From NCBI RefSeq assembly GCF_027484205.1, contig NZ_JAIXUB010000011.1:1-64000 (forward strand): a stretch of DNA of 64,000 nucleotides, in the 5' to 3' direction. Every line of letters begins with the position of its first letter. The first letter of the stretch is position 1. The notes below the pieces were generated by a model. It was not told where the DNA came from, ran no database searches, and was given only the letters and a program-made list of their open reading frames with translations. Of the stretch, positions 35,901 to 44,110 are shown one piece after another. This DNA is from Flavobacterium sp. Its GTDB lineage: Bacteria > Bacteroidota > Bacteroidia > Flavobacteriales > Flavobacteriaceae. A program made the position numbers and the translations under genes.

Positions 35901-36638
35901 AATGCAAAACTTGAATATAAAAGAGTAGCAAGTTGGAAAGAAAAAAATAATGTTGATGAAGAAGATGAAGAAGCTGAAGAAGTTGTTGATTATGAAGATT
36001 ATAATGTTGCACCAACACAAGATTTAGCCAACTATATTGGTTTACTATATAACTTCCCAAAAGACAATTCAATTACAGAGTTATTCGAAAAATCAAAGCA
36101 ATTAGATATTCCTGAATTAAACTTGGAGTTGCTTCGACTTGGAATTGTGAATAATAAATTAAGCAATGAAGAAATTCAGGAAGCTTTACAAGATTCAAAA
36201 AATCAATTTTTTACTATCAATTTACTTTTAAATAAAAATAAAGGCGAATTAATAAAATTATCCGATGATGAAATAGCAAAATCTGCTTTAATAAATTTTA
36301 ATGATTTTGATGAAAAAGACAGTATTAATTTAATTGAAAAAAGAATTGTTGAACAAAGTAAAAAGCAAACGGTAATTTATTTTTATCAAGTTGAAGAAGA
36401 TGTAAAAGAAGAGGAAGTTGCTGAAAAGAAAATCTACCCTATTGCTTTTGTAATAGAAAACAGCAAAATAAATCCATTAGCATATAAAAATTACAGTGCT
36501 GAAATTCTTGAAGAAGAAGATGATATAACTAAAAAGATTGATACAATTATTCAAAAAGCATTAAACGAAAAGCATTTTAGAGCAAGCTTTGAAAAGGAAA
36601 AACCATTTGAAAACCCTTTGTTTTTTGACCAATATTAA
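32952..36638 (+). CDS. TraB/GumN-domain protein with long C-terminal extension
   Basis: 1228 aa. TTG start with signal peptide (LYTTLLLFCFTCFAQ). Residues 20-285 form a TraB/GumN domain: FWEISGNGLTKKSYLYGTMH at the start, MVGNESDP, VGLEEAKGS and the closing AVGAAHLAGKAGIIELLRKK, a GxxH pattern thought to be a metalloprotease-like site. The remaining 900 residues are unusual for the family: several repeated β-domains (about 290-790) then helical HEAT-like repeats (about 800-1100) and acidic stretches. The protein is exported and so probably periplasmic. A TATATTTG -7 motif lies at 32921. The partner and function of the extension are unknown. Confidence 0.8.
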   Translation: MKNILYTTLLLFCFTCFAQNDKTLFWEISGNGLTKKSYLYGTMHVNDKVSYHLSDAFFKNLLASDMVGNESDPETWIDIADLVKQNEITSSYKFYSEFYKNPAKKDEIKTVFDTNNSYFNNMLSAIGGDTSDFQENTVLDMFIYQTGRKYKKQIVGLEEAKGSIIPLLKLKEEDVKPKEENKLLLIKLLKNRNFNEVLKQYYREKDVVMLDSIYKLMLSKKAHDALISVRNETMANSIDSLAKKGSLFSAVGAAHLAGKAGIIELLRKKGYTVTPIFDTFSENGQTQKKTIEDFFPNPGFKMASTNDMMVQMPLTKNIIEENKNLGSPDFTNGGVINIKRIPLNYFIKKESENYNPKSLDSLFFEKIPGNIIDKKYFENDNIVGYDIKNTTKTGNNQRYKFYITPLEIIGISMTGVGNYVRQFENEIFDNIKIKSFDSNWEKITPKKGGFTVETPSFYTSHGDASEELSNIEIQAYDSSEKGYYFLTEKTLNEFETLEDSEYEQKQIHYEFYLQHDSVVATSNYDKAKKSYESTSKIGEKNIHLKSFINGNKYYLLGTVNASDKNSLRFFNSFSLNAPNYISKTAVYKDTIAKFKIDIPEKLNEKLFLNIEKNDEESKNMFESKTKYYNFLSETGRTINMLYYKYSKYESIKDLDSMKVSFKKYFLRQEEEEKDDYIDVDYEYSNLNSVISYASNKKKGISKSLWSEFIKEEKDTYEMISESVENSNGKNDYTFNALVSRPQSSQAIKYKAVFKDDGYYMLKTLVDRNYKNDDAFVEKSFKSIEPFERIIKDNQSDFDDKFRLFTEDAKSESDTIRYSAMNSLYEINLEEKDIDAVKNFLETFEFKDSETDAINSLLLKLGELNNEKIIPFLEGYYKKEGTKTDVQLSVIKALAYQESKNAYKKIIELLEYDLPITDNDYDITGMFNFFERDLEHSKELFPKIFQFYSIPEYNKPVIDFCNSLLDNDLISVKKISSFKKMILTNAKLEYKRVASWKEKNNVDEEDEEAEEVVDYEDYNVAPTQDLANYIGLLYNFPKDNSITELFEKSKQLDIPELNLELLRLGIVNNKLSNEEIQEALQDSKNQFFTINLLLNKNKGELIKLSDDEIAKSALINFNDFDEKDSINLIEKRIVEQSKKQTVIYFYQVEEDVKEEEVAEKKIYPIAFVIENSKINPLAYKNYSAEILEEEDDITKKIDTIIQKALNEKHFRASFEKEKPFENPLFFDQY

Positions 36639-36644
36639 CACAAC

Positions 36645-37295
36645 ATGTTTCAAAGAAGAAAAGATATTGTTTATGTAATTCTAGCAGGTATTTTTATTAC
36701 AAATGCCATTGTTGCAGAATTAACTGGCGGAAAATTAATAGATGTTTTTGGTGTTCCAATGAGTATTGGAATTTTACCATGGCCTATAGTTTTCATCACT
36801 ACTGATTTAATCAATGAATATTTTGGTGAAAAAGGTGTAAAAAAACTTTCGTTAATCACTGCTGGATTGATAGTGTATACTTTTATTATTTTGTCATTTG
36901 CAATCAAAATTCCGTCAACAGGAATTAGTTCCGTTTCGACAGATCAATTTAAAGCCGTTTTTGGTCAAAGCCAATTGATAATTATTGGAAGTATTGCTGC
37001 ATTTTTAGTTTCACAATTAATTGATGTTACCATTTTTCATTTTGTAAAAAACAGAACAGGTAACAAAATGATTTGGTTGCGAAGTACTGGTTCTACGATG
37101 ATTTCACAATTATTTGACAGCTTTATTGTGCTTGGAATTGCTTTTTATTTACCTGGAATTATGGATGGAAAAACCTATATTGTTTCAGGATTCACTGGAT
37201 ATTCTGTAAAATTAGTAATTGCCATTTTGATGACTCCAATGATTTATTTAGGACATTATTTAATTGAAAAATATTTAGCAAAAGATGGAGAATAA
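36645..37295 (+). CDS. yhhQ: Queuosine precursor transporter
   Basis: 216 aa integral membrane protein with six to seven helices. Family pattern: NAIVAELTGGKLIDVFGVPM, the WPIVFITTDLINEYFGEKG loop and WLRSTGSTMISQLFDSFIVL. The YhhQ/VUT (DUF165) family imports 7-cyano- or 7-deazaguanine-type precursors for tRNA queuosine. It begins 6 nt after the TraB-like gene and overlaps tag by 11 nt, so the three may be co-transcribed. Confidence 0.9.
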   Translation: MFQRRKDIVYVILAGIFITNAIVAELTGGKLIDVFGVPMSIGILPWPIVFITTDLINEYFGEKGVKKLSLITAGLIVYTFIILSFAIKIPSTGISSVSTDQFKAVFGQSQLIIIGSIAAFLVSQLIDVTIFHFVKNRTGNKMIWLRSTGSTMISQLFDSFIVLGIAFYLPGIMDGKTYIVSGFTGYSVKLVIAILMTPMIYLGHYLIEKYLAKDGE

Positions 37296-37845
37296 ATTTC
37301 GTTGCGCTTGGTGCGAAAAAGACGATTTATATAGAGATTATCATGATAACGAATGGGGAAAACCTGTTTATGATGACGATAAATTATTTGAATTTCTTGT
37401 TTTAGAAACTTTTCAAGCAGGATTGAGTTGGTATACCATTTTGAAAAAAAGAGATAATTTCAGAAAAGCATTTGATAATTTTGATTACAAAAAAGTAGCA
37501 AATTATGATGAAGAAAAAGTGCAAGAATTACTTCAAGATGCTGGAATTATTAGAAACAAATTAAAAGTAAGAGGAACCATTTCTAATGCTATTGCTTTTA
37601 TGGAAGTGCAAAAGGAATTTGGAAGTTTTTCAAAATACATTTGGAATTTCACAGACGAAAAACCTATTGAAAACAACAGAAAATCTTTAAAAGAAGTGCC
37701 AGCTACTACACCTCTTTCTGATAAAATTAGCAAAGACTTGAAAAAACGAGGATTTAAATTTGTAGGTTCAACCGTTGTTTATGCGCACATGCAAGCTACA
37801 GGAATGGTGAACGATCATGTTGTTGATTGTTGGACACAAATATAG
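37285..37845 (+). CDS. tag: DNA-3-methyladenine glycosylase I
   Basis: 186 aa. It removes 3-methyladenine from alkylated DNA as the first step of base-excision repair. Family motifs: the zinc-binding N-terminus RCAWC, YHDNEWGKPVYDD, ETFQAGLSWYTILKKR with the substrate-recognition Glu/Trp, and the C-terminal VVYAHMQATGMVNDHVVDC, which supplies the His/Cys zinc ligands. Its start lies within the yhhQ end (11-nt overlap). No alkylation-response site is evident. Confidence 0.95.
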   Translation: MENKFRCAWCEKDDLYRDYHDNEWGKPVYDDDKLFEFLVLETFQAGLSWYTILKKRDNFRKAFDNFDYKKVANYDEEKVQELLQDAGIIRNKLKVRGTISNAIAFMEVQKEFGSFSKYIWNFTDEKPIENNRKSLKEVPATTPLSDKISKDLKKRGFKFVGSTVVYAHMQATGMVNDHVVDCWTQI

Positions 37846-37908
37846 TTTGCTTTACAATTTTAGTTTTTTAAAAATTAAAATCACTACCTTTAGTAAAACA
37901 AAATAATC

Positions 37909-38640
37909 ATGTTTCGCCATAAAGGAAGTAGAAGGACGTTTTTACACAATTTACGACTTGCTTCAAATTTATCATTTATTGCTGGAATTGTAAATATTGC
38001 AGGTGTACTTTCTGTGGCCACTTTAACAACTAATGTAACCGGTCATTTTGCTTTTTTTGCAGAAGAAATTTCTCTGAAAAACTATTCAAAAGCAATTACT
38101 TTCCTCCTATTTATTTTATCATTTTTAGTTGGAGCTTTTACTTGTAGCTCATTAATCGAAATTACCTCATTAAAGAAACCTAGAATTGCCCATGCGTTTC
38201 CAATGATAATTGAAATTATTATTTTGGTAATCATCGGATTAGGATTTGTAAAACATCAAGAATATATTGCTTATCTATTGCTTTTTTCAATGGGAATTCA
38301 AAATGCTTTAGTTACTCAAATATCACAATCTGTAGTAAGAACTACACACCTTACAGGATTATTTACTGACTTAGGAATTGAATTGTCACAAATTTTATTT
38401 TACAGAAAACCTGTTGAAAAATCGCGATTACGAAGAAGTATTTTTCTTAGACTTTCAATTATTTTATGTTTTTTTCTTGGAGGTGTTCTTGGAGGAATTT
38501 TCTACGAAAAATATAAATTGAAAATTCTTCTTTTTGCGGCACTCTCACTAATAATTGCGCTAATATTCGACAATATTGTAATATATTATCATCTTACAAA
38601 AAGAAAAATAAAATCTAGTTTTCACGATGAAGAGAACTAA
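37909..38640 (+). CDS. YoaK/DUF1275 family membrane protein
   Basis: 243 aa with six predicted helices. Family signature: FIAGIVNIAGVLSV, then TTNVTGHFAFFA and GIQNALVTQISQSVVRTTHL followed by TGLFTDLG, which is diagnostic of DUF1275. The function of this family is unknown; it is often called a transporter-like protein. A -7-like TACCTTTA is at 37885-37892. The stop overlaps the convergent aat gene by 4 nt. Confidence 0.9.
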   Translation: MFRHKGSRRTFLHNLRLASNLSFIAGIVNIAGVLSVATLTTNVTGHFAFFAEEISLKNYSKAITFLLFILSFLVGAFTCSSLIEITSLKKPRIAHAFPMIIEIIILVIIGLGFVKHQEYIAYLLLFSMGIQNALVTQISQSVVRTTHLTGLFTDLGIELSQILFYRKPVEKSRLRRSIFLRLSIILCFFLGGVLGGIFYEKYKLKILLFAALSLIIALIFDNIVIYYHLTKRKIKSSFHDEEN

Positions 38641-39272
38641 CTCTTCAAAATCATCATAAATAAATCTCTTGAAATTTCAAAAGCGCCTAATTTTTCTAAA
38701 TGGTCGTTGTGAACTTGGCAATCTAAAAGTTTGTAGTTGTTTTGTTTCAAATACTCTATCAATTTTATGAAAGCTACTTTACTCGCATTTGGCACTTTTG
38801 AAAACATACTTTCACCGCAAAAAACATGCCCTAAATCGACACCATACAATCCGCCTACAAGTTCATTATTTTGCCAAACTTCAAATGATTTTGCTTTGCC
38901 TAACTGATGTAATTCGGTGTACGATTTAATAATTGCATCTGAAATCCAAGTTCCATCTTGATCTCTTCTTTCAATTTGTTGACAACTTTTTATAACCGAT
39001 TCAAAATCTTTATTGATAGTAACTTCAAAAATATTCCTATTTAGAATATTTCGCATGCTTTTAGAAACTTTATAATCATTTGGATTTACAACCATTCGCT
39101 CACTTGGTGCCCACCAAAGAATGGGTTCATCGGCATCAAACCATGGAAAAATTCCATTTTTGTAAGCCAACATTAATCGCTCAATAGACAAATCACCTCC
39201 AACGGCAAGAATGCCTTCATAGGATGCTTCTTCAACTGGAGGAAAATAAAGTTCTTTGGTTAGGAAATACAT
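38637..39272 (-). CDS. aat: Leucyl/phenylalanyl-tRNA-protein transferase
   Basis: 211 aa. It adds Leu or Phe from tRNA to proteins with N-terminal Arg or Lys, feeding the N-degron pathway through ClpAP/ClpS. Motifs: FPPVEEASYEGILAVGGDL, YKNGIFPWFDADEPILWWAP, RRDQDGTWI and ELVGGLYGVDLGHVFCGESM followed by FS. I start at MYFLTKE (39272); the longer frame reads through repetitive sequence. No clpS is in the window. Confidence 0.94.
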   Translation of the reverse strand: MYFLTKELYFPPVEEASYEGILAVGGDLSIERLMLAYKNGIFPWFDADEPILWWAPSERMVVNPNDYKVSKSMRNILNRNIFEVTINKDFESVIKSCQQIERRDQDGTWISDAIIKSYTELHQLGKAKSFEVWQNNELVGGLYGVDLGHVFCGESMFSKVPNASKVAFIKLIEYLKQNNYKLLDCQVHNDHLEKLGAFEISRDLFMMILKS

Positions 39273-39310
39273 TTCAATAGCAATTTCAAAAATCAATAAC
39301 AATTTCAATG

Positions 39311-39350
39311 AAAAAGTCAGAAATTCAAGTATTACTTAAACTTCTGACTT
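39311..39350 (-). terminator. Terminator-like hairpin after the DUF3127 gene
   Basis: AAGTCAGAA (39314-39322) pairs with TTCTGACTT (39342-39350). On the minus strand a T-run follows. It merges with a word repeat (cttctgac at 39341 and 39355). Confidence 0.5.
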
Positions 39351-39370
39351 CCATCTTCTGACTTCTAACT
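39341..39370. repeat. CTTCTGAC word repeat
   Basis: cttctgact occurs at 39341 and 39355 with a decayed third copy after it. It is another of the 7-8-bp word repeats of this genome, placed directly after the DUF3127 stop. Confidence 0.6.
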
Positions 39371-39372
39371 TT

Positions 39373-39750
39373 TTAAAAAGGTAAATCGTCGTGTTCTTCT
39401 TCTTTAAAATCTGTTGCTGGAGCAAATGCTTCTGCTGCTGGCATTGGAGGCATTTGTTGTGCTGCTGGAGCTTCAGTTTGCGTTTTTTCAATTCTCCAAC
39501 CTCTTATTGAGTTAAAATATTTAGTTTCTCCTTGTGGATTCACCCATTCTCTTCCGCCTAAATTAATAGAAACTTTTACCGCATCACCAACAGCAACATT
39601 ATTTAATAAATCACTTTTATCTTGAGTAAATTCAATCATAATGTGTTGTGGATACTGCTCATCAGTTGTTACCACTAATTCTCTTTTTCTGAAAGTAGCA
39701 CTAACTTGAATTTCTGCGCTAACTACTTTTACTTTTCCTGAAACTTCCAT
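39373..39750 (-). CDS. DUF3127 protein with SSB-like acidic tip
   Basis: 125 aa. The β-rich N-terminal 85 residues (VSGKVKVVSAEIQVSATFRK, then VVTTDEQYPQHIMIEFTQDK and REWVNPQGETKYFNSIRGW) form an OB-fold-like domain of the DUF3127 family. A Pro/Ala/Gln linker leads to the C-terminus EEEHDDLPF, strikingly like the DDDIPF tip by which single-stranded DNA-binding proteins recruit partners. I start at MEVSGKV, 11 nt after the flavin reductase stop. A role in DNA metabolism is inferred from this architecture. Confidence 0.85.
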   Translation of the reverse strand: MEVSGKVKVVSAEIQVSATFRKRELVVTTDEQYPQHIMIEFTQDKSDLLNNVAVGDAVKVSINLGGREWVNPQGETKYFNSIRGWRIEKTQTEAPAAQQMPPMPAAEAFAPATDFKEEEHDDLPF

Positions 39751-39761
39751 AATATTATTGT

Positions 39762-40637
39762 TTATTGTTTTGCTAAAAGCACTTTCCAAGCGGTTAGTAC
39801 TTCGTTTTTATCTAAATATTCTTTGGCTAATTGGTGTTTTTTAACCTCATCATCAGCACTTAAAACTCCTTTAACCTCAAAATTTTGTTTTACAAATATA
39901 GTAATTTCTTCTTCGGTTGGCAATGCTTCTACATTTCCTAATTTACCTAAATCATTTCCATTAAAAACAGGACTTTCTTTTACAAATTCTGGAATTACAT
40001 CTACTCCTATTCCTAAAGTTGCCAATGGCTTTTCTACTTCAAAAAGTCCTTGATTAGCTCGTGAATACCAATTGCCACCTAATCTTGAAACCAAGTCAAT
40101 TTTCATTGGATCAATTTGACCTTCTGCATCTAAAACAGCTTCATTAATATGCATCTTAACCACTTCACAAATAATCATATTTCCAGCGCCACCTTCAGTT
40201 CCAAGAGGAATAATTTGATTGACTTTACATTCAAATTGCACCGGACTTTCGGCAACACGATATGGTTTTACTATTTCTGATGGAATTGGTGTTAAACCCG
40301 ATTTTAAAAACTCATTGACACCATCAGGATATTCTGTACTGGATAAAGACATTTGTTGTACAATATCAAAATTTACAACATTTATTACAACTTGTCGTGT
40401 TTCTTCACAATTAATTAAAGTATGCTTCGTTGTATTATTTCTAACTCTTCGAGCTGGAGAAAAAACTAAAATTGGAGGATTAGAACTAAAAATATTGAAA
40501 AAACTAAACGGTGATAAATTGGGTTTTCCGTTCTTGTCAATGGTACTTGCAAAAGCAATTGGTCTTGGCGCAATAGCACTTTGCAAATAGCCTTGCAATT
40601 TCATTGGAGAAAGTTCTTTTGGATCAATTGTGAGCAT
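39762..40637 (-). CDS. Flavin reductase-like FMN-binding protein
   Basis: 291 aa. The flavin reductase domain (about 5-200) starts IDPKELSPMKLQGYLQSAIA and has the FMN site region RPIAFASTIDKNGKPNLSPF and VNVVNF. This family includes flavin:NAD(P)H reductases and flavoredoxin-like proteins. The C-terminal 80 residues form a small extra domain. I start at MLTIDPKEL (40637); the longer frame is translated aatggc repeat (MPLPLPL). It probably shares a transcript with the DUF3127 gene. The substrate is unknown. Confidence 0.85.
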   Translation of the reverse strand: MLTIDPKELSPMKLQGYLQSAIAPRPIAFASTIDKNGKPNLSPFSFFNIFSSNPPILVFSPARRVRNNTTKHTLINCEETRQVVINVVNFDIVQQMSLSSTEYPDGVNEFLKSGLTPIPSEIVKPYRVAESPVQFECKVNQIIPLGTEGGAGNMIICEVVKMHINEAVLDAEGQIDPMKIDLVSRLGGNWYSRANQGLFEVEKPLATLGIGVDVIPEFVKESPVFNGNDLGKLGNVEALPTEEEITIFVKQNFEVKGVLSADDEVKKHQLAKEYLDKNEVLTAWKVLLAKQ

Positions 40638-40668
40638 AAAATTGGAATTTTTACAAAGATAAGAATTC

Positions 40669-40690
40669 AATGGCAATGGCAATGGCAAAT
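40669..40690. repeat. Tandem AATGGC repeat
   Basis: Three perfect copies of aatggc plus a partial fourth, just upstream of the flavin reductase start. Related caatggcaa text recurs at 47225-47270. Confidence 0.8.
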
Positions 40691-40712
40691 TTCAACTTCA
40701 AAAGTCAATTGT

Positions 40713-40746
40713 CACGCAGAGCTAGCTTGTGCTGAGTTTGTCGAAG
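40713..40746. repeat. Interspersed GCTGAGtTTGTCGAAGC element
   Basis: Contains gctgagtttgtcgaagc, the reverse orientation of the cttcgacaagctcagtgtg element at 46951-46974. It lies between divergent genes. Confidence 0.7.
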
Positions 40747-40806
40747 CAAAGTACAAAAATCAATTTCAATTTGAAAAAAATCATTACTTTTAAACAAATT
40801 TTATAG

Positions 40807-41952
40807 ATGCAATTTTCAGAAAGAAGAAATACGATTCGTTGGATTATAATCATCACCTCATTTGTGATTGTTTCTCTTATTTTGTGGAACACTTATTCTT
40901 TTTTCCAAATTTTTAAGCAAGAAGAGCGTGTAAAAATGCAACATTGGGCGTTATCTCAAAAAAAAATTAATACAGATGATTTAAATGCCGATTTAGAATT
41001 GCCACTTCAAATTATTCAAACGGCTAATATTCCAATTATTGTAACTCAAAACGATTCGATAATAAATCATTTGAACATTGAACCCGAAATATCAAAAGAT
41101 AAAAAAAAATTGAATGATGTTCTTGAACGACTCAAAAATCAAAATGAACCAATAACTATGAAAATATCCGATGGTATTACTCATAATTTATACTATGGAG
41201 ATTCATCATTACTTAACAAATTAAAATACTATCCTGTTGCATTATTGTTAATCATTTTCTTGTTTGGAGCTGTTGTTTACAACTTTTACAAAAGCACTAA
41301 AATGGCAACCCAAAATAAACTTTGGGCAGGAATGGCAAAAGAAACAGCGCACCAAATAGGAACTCCATTATCATCATTAATTGGTTGGCTCGAAATCATG
41401 AAAGCTGATAATGTTGACGAAACTACGGTTTCAGAAATTGAAAAAGACATTAATAGATTGCAAACTATTACTGAAAGATTTTCTAAAATTGGTTCCGAAC
41501 CGGTATTGGAAACTAAAGATATTGTTGAAGAAACTAGAAATTCATTTGACTATTTAAAATCACGTTTTTCAAAACAAGTTGAGTTTAGTTTTGCTGCACC
41601 AAAAAATCCTTTAATGGCTTCTATAAATCCTGCTTTACATAGTTGGACCATAGAAAATTTGATGAAAAATGCTATCGACGCCATGAAAGGTCGCGGAAAG
41701 TTGAAAATTATGATTGAAAAAGATGGTCAAAATATAAAAATAAACGTCATTGACTCGGGAAAAGGAATTCCAAAAAACCAATACAGACGTGTTTTTGAAC
41801 CTGGTTTTACTACCAAAAAAAGAGGTTGGGGTTTAGGTCTATCGCTAACAAAAAGAATCGTTGAAGAATATCATAACGGCAAAATAAAAGTAGCCAATTC
41901 TGAGATTGATAAAGGAACTACAATGCAAATTATTTATAAAATCGTAAAATAA
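40807..41952 (+). CDS. Orphan membrane sensor histidine kinase
   Basis: 381 aa. Helices at about 10-33 and 138-160 enclose a small periplasmic domain of about 100 residues. The H-box is atypical: ETAHQIGTPLSSLIGWLEIM (His about 180). The ATPase has NLMKNAIDAMKGRG, DSGKGIPKNQYRRVFEPGFT and GWGLGLSLTKRI. No response regulator lies beside it, so it may signal to a distant regulator. A -7-like TACTTTTA lies at 40785-40792. It ends base-to-base with the convergent transglutaminase-like gene. Confidence 0.92.
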   Translation: MQFSERRNTIRWIIIITSFVIVSLILWNTYSFFQIFKQEERVKMQHWALSQKKINTDDLNADLELPLQIIQTANIPIIVTQNDSIINHLNIEPEISKDKKKLNDVLERLKNQNEPITMKISDGITHNLYYGDSSLLNKLKYYPVALLLIIFLFGAVVYNFYKSTKMATQNKLWAGMAKETAHQIGTPLSSLIGWLEIMKADNVDETTVSEIEKDINRLQTITERFSKIGSEPVLETKDIVEETRNSFDYLKSRFSKQVEFSFAAPKNPLMASINPALHSWTIENLMKNAIDAMKGRGKLKIMIEKDGQNIKINVIDSGKGIPKNQYRRVFEPGFTTKKRGWGLGLSLTKRIVEEYHNGKIKVANSEIDKGTTMQIIYKIVK

Positions 41953-43110
41953 TTACCTCAGATTTGTAAACATTAATTTTCTACCAATTTTATTTTTGCC
42001 TAAATAATCTTCAACAAACTTGTAGTGTTCTTCAGCTATTTTTACATTTTGTGAAACTTCCATCAATAATTTATTTAAACCTGATTGATTTTCTTTACCC
42101 ATAGAACCTAAATTATTAATTTCCATTTTACATTTTTTTAGTTTCTCATAAGGAATTTTAATCATATCACTTATAATGTCATCTGAAAAAACGGGTTTGA
42201 ATTTTTTATTTCTGTACAATATAAAATCATTCATTGCACTAATTGCTTCATTATATTCTGTTACAATGTTATTGAACTTTTCAACGTTTCTATTTTGCCT
42301 TAAAACGGTAAACTCTTCTTTTTTGTGCAAAAAATAATCATTAATCAAACCTGGTAAAATGACAATTTTCTCGATTCTTTTTGATGTTTCAAAAGCTTTT
42401 TCTTCGGTAGATAATTTTTCATAAATAGCCATTTCTTTTTCAAAATCATAATTAGAAATCCATCGTTCATTAGAAACTTTACCGCTATAAAATTCGCCAT
42501 TTGTTATTGGATTACTCAAAAACTGCCATAAATAATCAAAAGGCATGTGAGATTGAATCATTTTTGAAGGTAACACTTTAAAGTAATTATTATTTAATTT
42601 TTTATAAAACTTTTCATTGTGAACATAACCTGAACCCCAAGTTGGGTCAAATAAAAACCATTTTCCATCAATTCTAGAAGCATTCCAAGCATGAGAAGTT
42701 GAAGCTATAACTCCATTTTGTTTTGTATATCCATGAATTATAAAGGTTTTTAACCCAATTTTATTTGCAATTTCATTAAAAACTTCAGCATAATGAATAC
42801 AAACTCCTGTTTTGTTTTTTAATGCATTTGCAATTTTCTCTTCTGATGAATACACAAAATTTGGTTCGTTCATATTAACTACATCATAACTAATATTTGA
42901 TGCTGTCCAATAGAAAACGGCTCTAACTTTTTCTGATTCAGATTTGAAATTAGACGTAATATAATTCGCAATTTCAGTTGTAGAAATTGTTTTTTCTAAT
43001 GGAATTTCATCCATTTTTTTATCAATAGCTAAAAAAGGATTTGCTTGCTGTGCTAAAGAAATTTGACACAAAAACAACAACAATATTTGAGATAAAAACT
43101 TCATAATCAA
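41953..43110 (-). CDS. Secreted transglutaminase-like protein
   Basis: 385 aa. Signal peptide 1-20 (LCQISLAQ). The transglutaminase-like cysteine protease core (about 45-170) has the catalytic triad motifs: Cys in NKTGVCIHYAEVF, His in STSHAWNASRI and Asp in WFLFDPTWGSGY. The C-terminal half is helical and unrecognised. The domain is shared with bacterial peptidases and peptide ligases acting in the periplasm. A terminator from the HIT gene precedes it, so it should have its own promoter. Confidence 0.88.
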   Translation of the reverse strand: MIMKFLSQILLLFLCQISLAQQANPFLAIDKKMDEIPLEKTISTTEIANYITSNFKSESEKVRAVFYWTASNISYDVVNMNEPNFVYSSEEKIANALKNKTGVCIHYAEVFNEIANKIGLKTFIIHGYTKQNGVIASTSHAWNASRIDGKWFLFDPTWGSGYVHNEKFYKKLNNNYFKVLPSKMIQSHMPFDYLWQFLSNPITNGEFYSGKVSNERWISNYDFEKEMAIYEKLSTEEKAFETSKRIEKIVILPGLINDYFLHKKEEFTVLRQNRNVEKFNNIVTEYNEAISAMNDFILYRNKKFKPVFSDDIISDMIKIPYEKLKKCKMEINNLGSMGKENQSGLNKLLMEVSQNVKIAEEHYKFVEDYLGKNKIGRKLMFTNLR

Positions 43111-43120
43111 GGAAATTAAA

Positions 43121-43152
43121 AAAAACCTGTTAGTTAAAAACGTAACAGGTTA
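43121..43152 (-). terminator. Terminator after the HIT gene
   Basis: On the minus strand AACCTGTTA / TAACAGGTT 9-bp stem, 10-nt loop, then eight T. It lies 24 nt past the HIT stop. Confidence 0.88.
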
Positions 43153-43175
43153 ATTATTTAGTATGAAAATTTATT

Positions 43176-43565
43176 TTATAAATTATTTTGAATAGCTCTG
43201 GCTAAATCTTCAAATTCTTCTTTATTCAAAGTAACTTTGTTTTGAAAACGCATTTCGTACATTTCATTCAACGGAATTAAATGAACATGAGCATGCGGAA
43301 CTTCAAGCCCAATGACTGCCATTCCAATTCTTTTACAAGGAACTGTTTTTTCTAAAGCAACAGCAATTTTCTTTGAAAAAGCCATCAACCCAAGATACAA
43401 ATCATCTTCAATATCAAAAATTTTATTGATTTCCTGTTTAGGGATGCACAAAGTATGTCCTTTTGCATTAGGATTTACATCTAAAAAAGCTAAGAAATTA
43501 TCATCTTCGGCAATTTTATAACAAGGAATTTCTCCGTTTATTATTTTGGTAAAAATTGAACTCAT
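43176..43565 (-). CDS. HIT family nucleotide-binding hydrolase
   Basis: 129 aa. The histidine triad is HAHVHLIPL (His91, 93, 95), with the N-terminal IFTKIINGEIPCYKIAED and NAKGHTLCIPKQE characteristic of the Hint/HinT branch, which hydrolyses AMP-lysine or AMP-amine bonds. The usual zinc Cys pair is absent apart from Cys15. It lies downstream of greA on the same strand (68-nt gap with repeats), an order common in Flavobacteriia. Confidence 0.93.
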   Translation of the reverse strand: MSSIFTKIINGEIPCYKIAEDDNFLAFLDVNPNAKGHTLCIPKQEINKIFDIEDDLYLGLMAFSKKIAVALEKTVPCKRIGMAVIGLEVPHAHVHLIPLNEMYEMRFQNKVTLNKEEFEDLARAIQNNL

Positions 43566-43589
43566 AATAACAATTGTTAAATTAAAACA

Positions 43590-43622
43590 CTTCGAACTCC
43601 CGAAGTTTCGTGACAGTGTGAC
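43590..43622. repeat. Composite interspersed repeat between greA and HIT gene
   Basis: Contains TCCCGAAgtttCGtGA (43598-43613), an imperfect copy of the palindromic repeat, flanked by cacttcga and cagtgtgaca, which match parts of the 46951 element. The two repeat families appear fused here. Confidence 0.65.
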
Positions 43623-43633
43623 AACCTAGTTAC

Positions 43634-44110
43634 TTAATCGCGTGAAATTTCTAGAATTTCAAATTTTAAAGTTCCATTTGGAACCGTAATTTCAGCAATT
43701 TCACCAACAGATTTACCAAGCAAACCTTTACCAATTGGAGAAGTTACTGAGATTTTTCCAGTTTTCAAATCGGCTTCACTTTCTGCAACTAAAGTATAAT
43801 TTAGTTCCATTCCGTTAGACTGATTTTTGATTTTTACTTTTGATAGAACCAAAACTTTAGACAAATCAAGGTTGCTTTCGTCAATTAATCTCGCATTTGA
43901 ATATACTTCTTCTAATTTAGCAATACGCATTTCTAGCATTCCTTGCGCTTCTTTTGCTGCGTCATATTCTGCATTTTCAGACAAATCGCCTTTATCTCTT
44001 GCTTCTGCAATTGCTTGTGAAGCTTTTGGTCTTTCTATACTTTTTAAATGATCTAATTCTTCTTTTAATTTTTTTAGCCCTTCTGCTGTGTAATACGATA
44101 CTGTGCTCAT
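43634..44110 (-). CDS. greA: Transcription elongation factor GreA
   Basis: 158 aa, standard length. The N-terminal antiparallel coiled coil (about 5-75) carries the acidic tip in DLSENAEYDAAKEAQG, which enters the RNA polymerase secondary channel to stimulate cleavage of backtracked RNA. The C-terminal FKBP-like domain includes GKISVTSPIGKGLLGKSVGE. A hairpin with a T-run lies in the leader just after a TATCTTTG -7 element (44242-44249). Confidence 0.97.
   Translation of the reverse strand: MSTVSYYTAEGLKKLKEELDHLKSIERPKASQAIAEARDKGDLSENAEYDAAKEAQGMLEMRIAKLEEVYSNARLIDESNLDLSKVLVLSKVKIKNQSNGMELNYTLVAESEADLKTGKISVTSPIGKGLLGKSVGEIAEITVPNGTLKFEILEISRD

Noticed and set aside
40637..40688. N-terminal extension MPLPLPL of the flavin reductase
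   Set aside because: It is translated aatggc tandem repeat; the family N-terminus begins at MLTIDPKEL.
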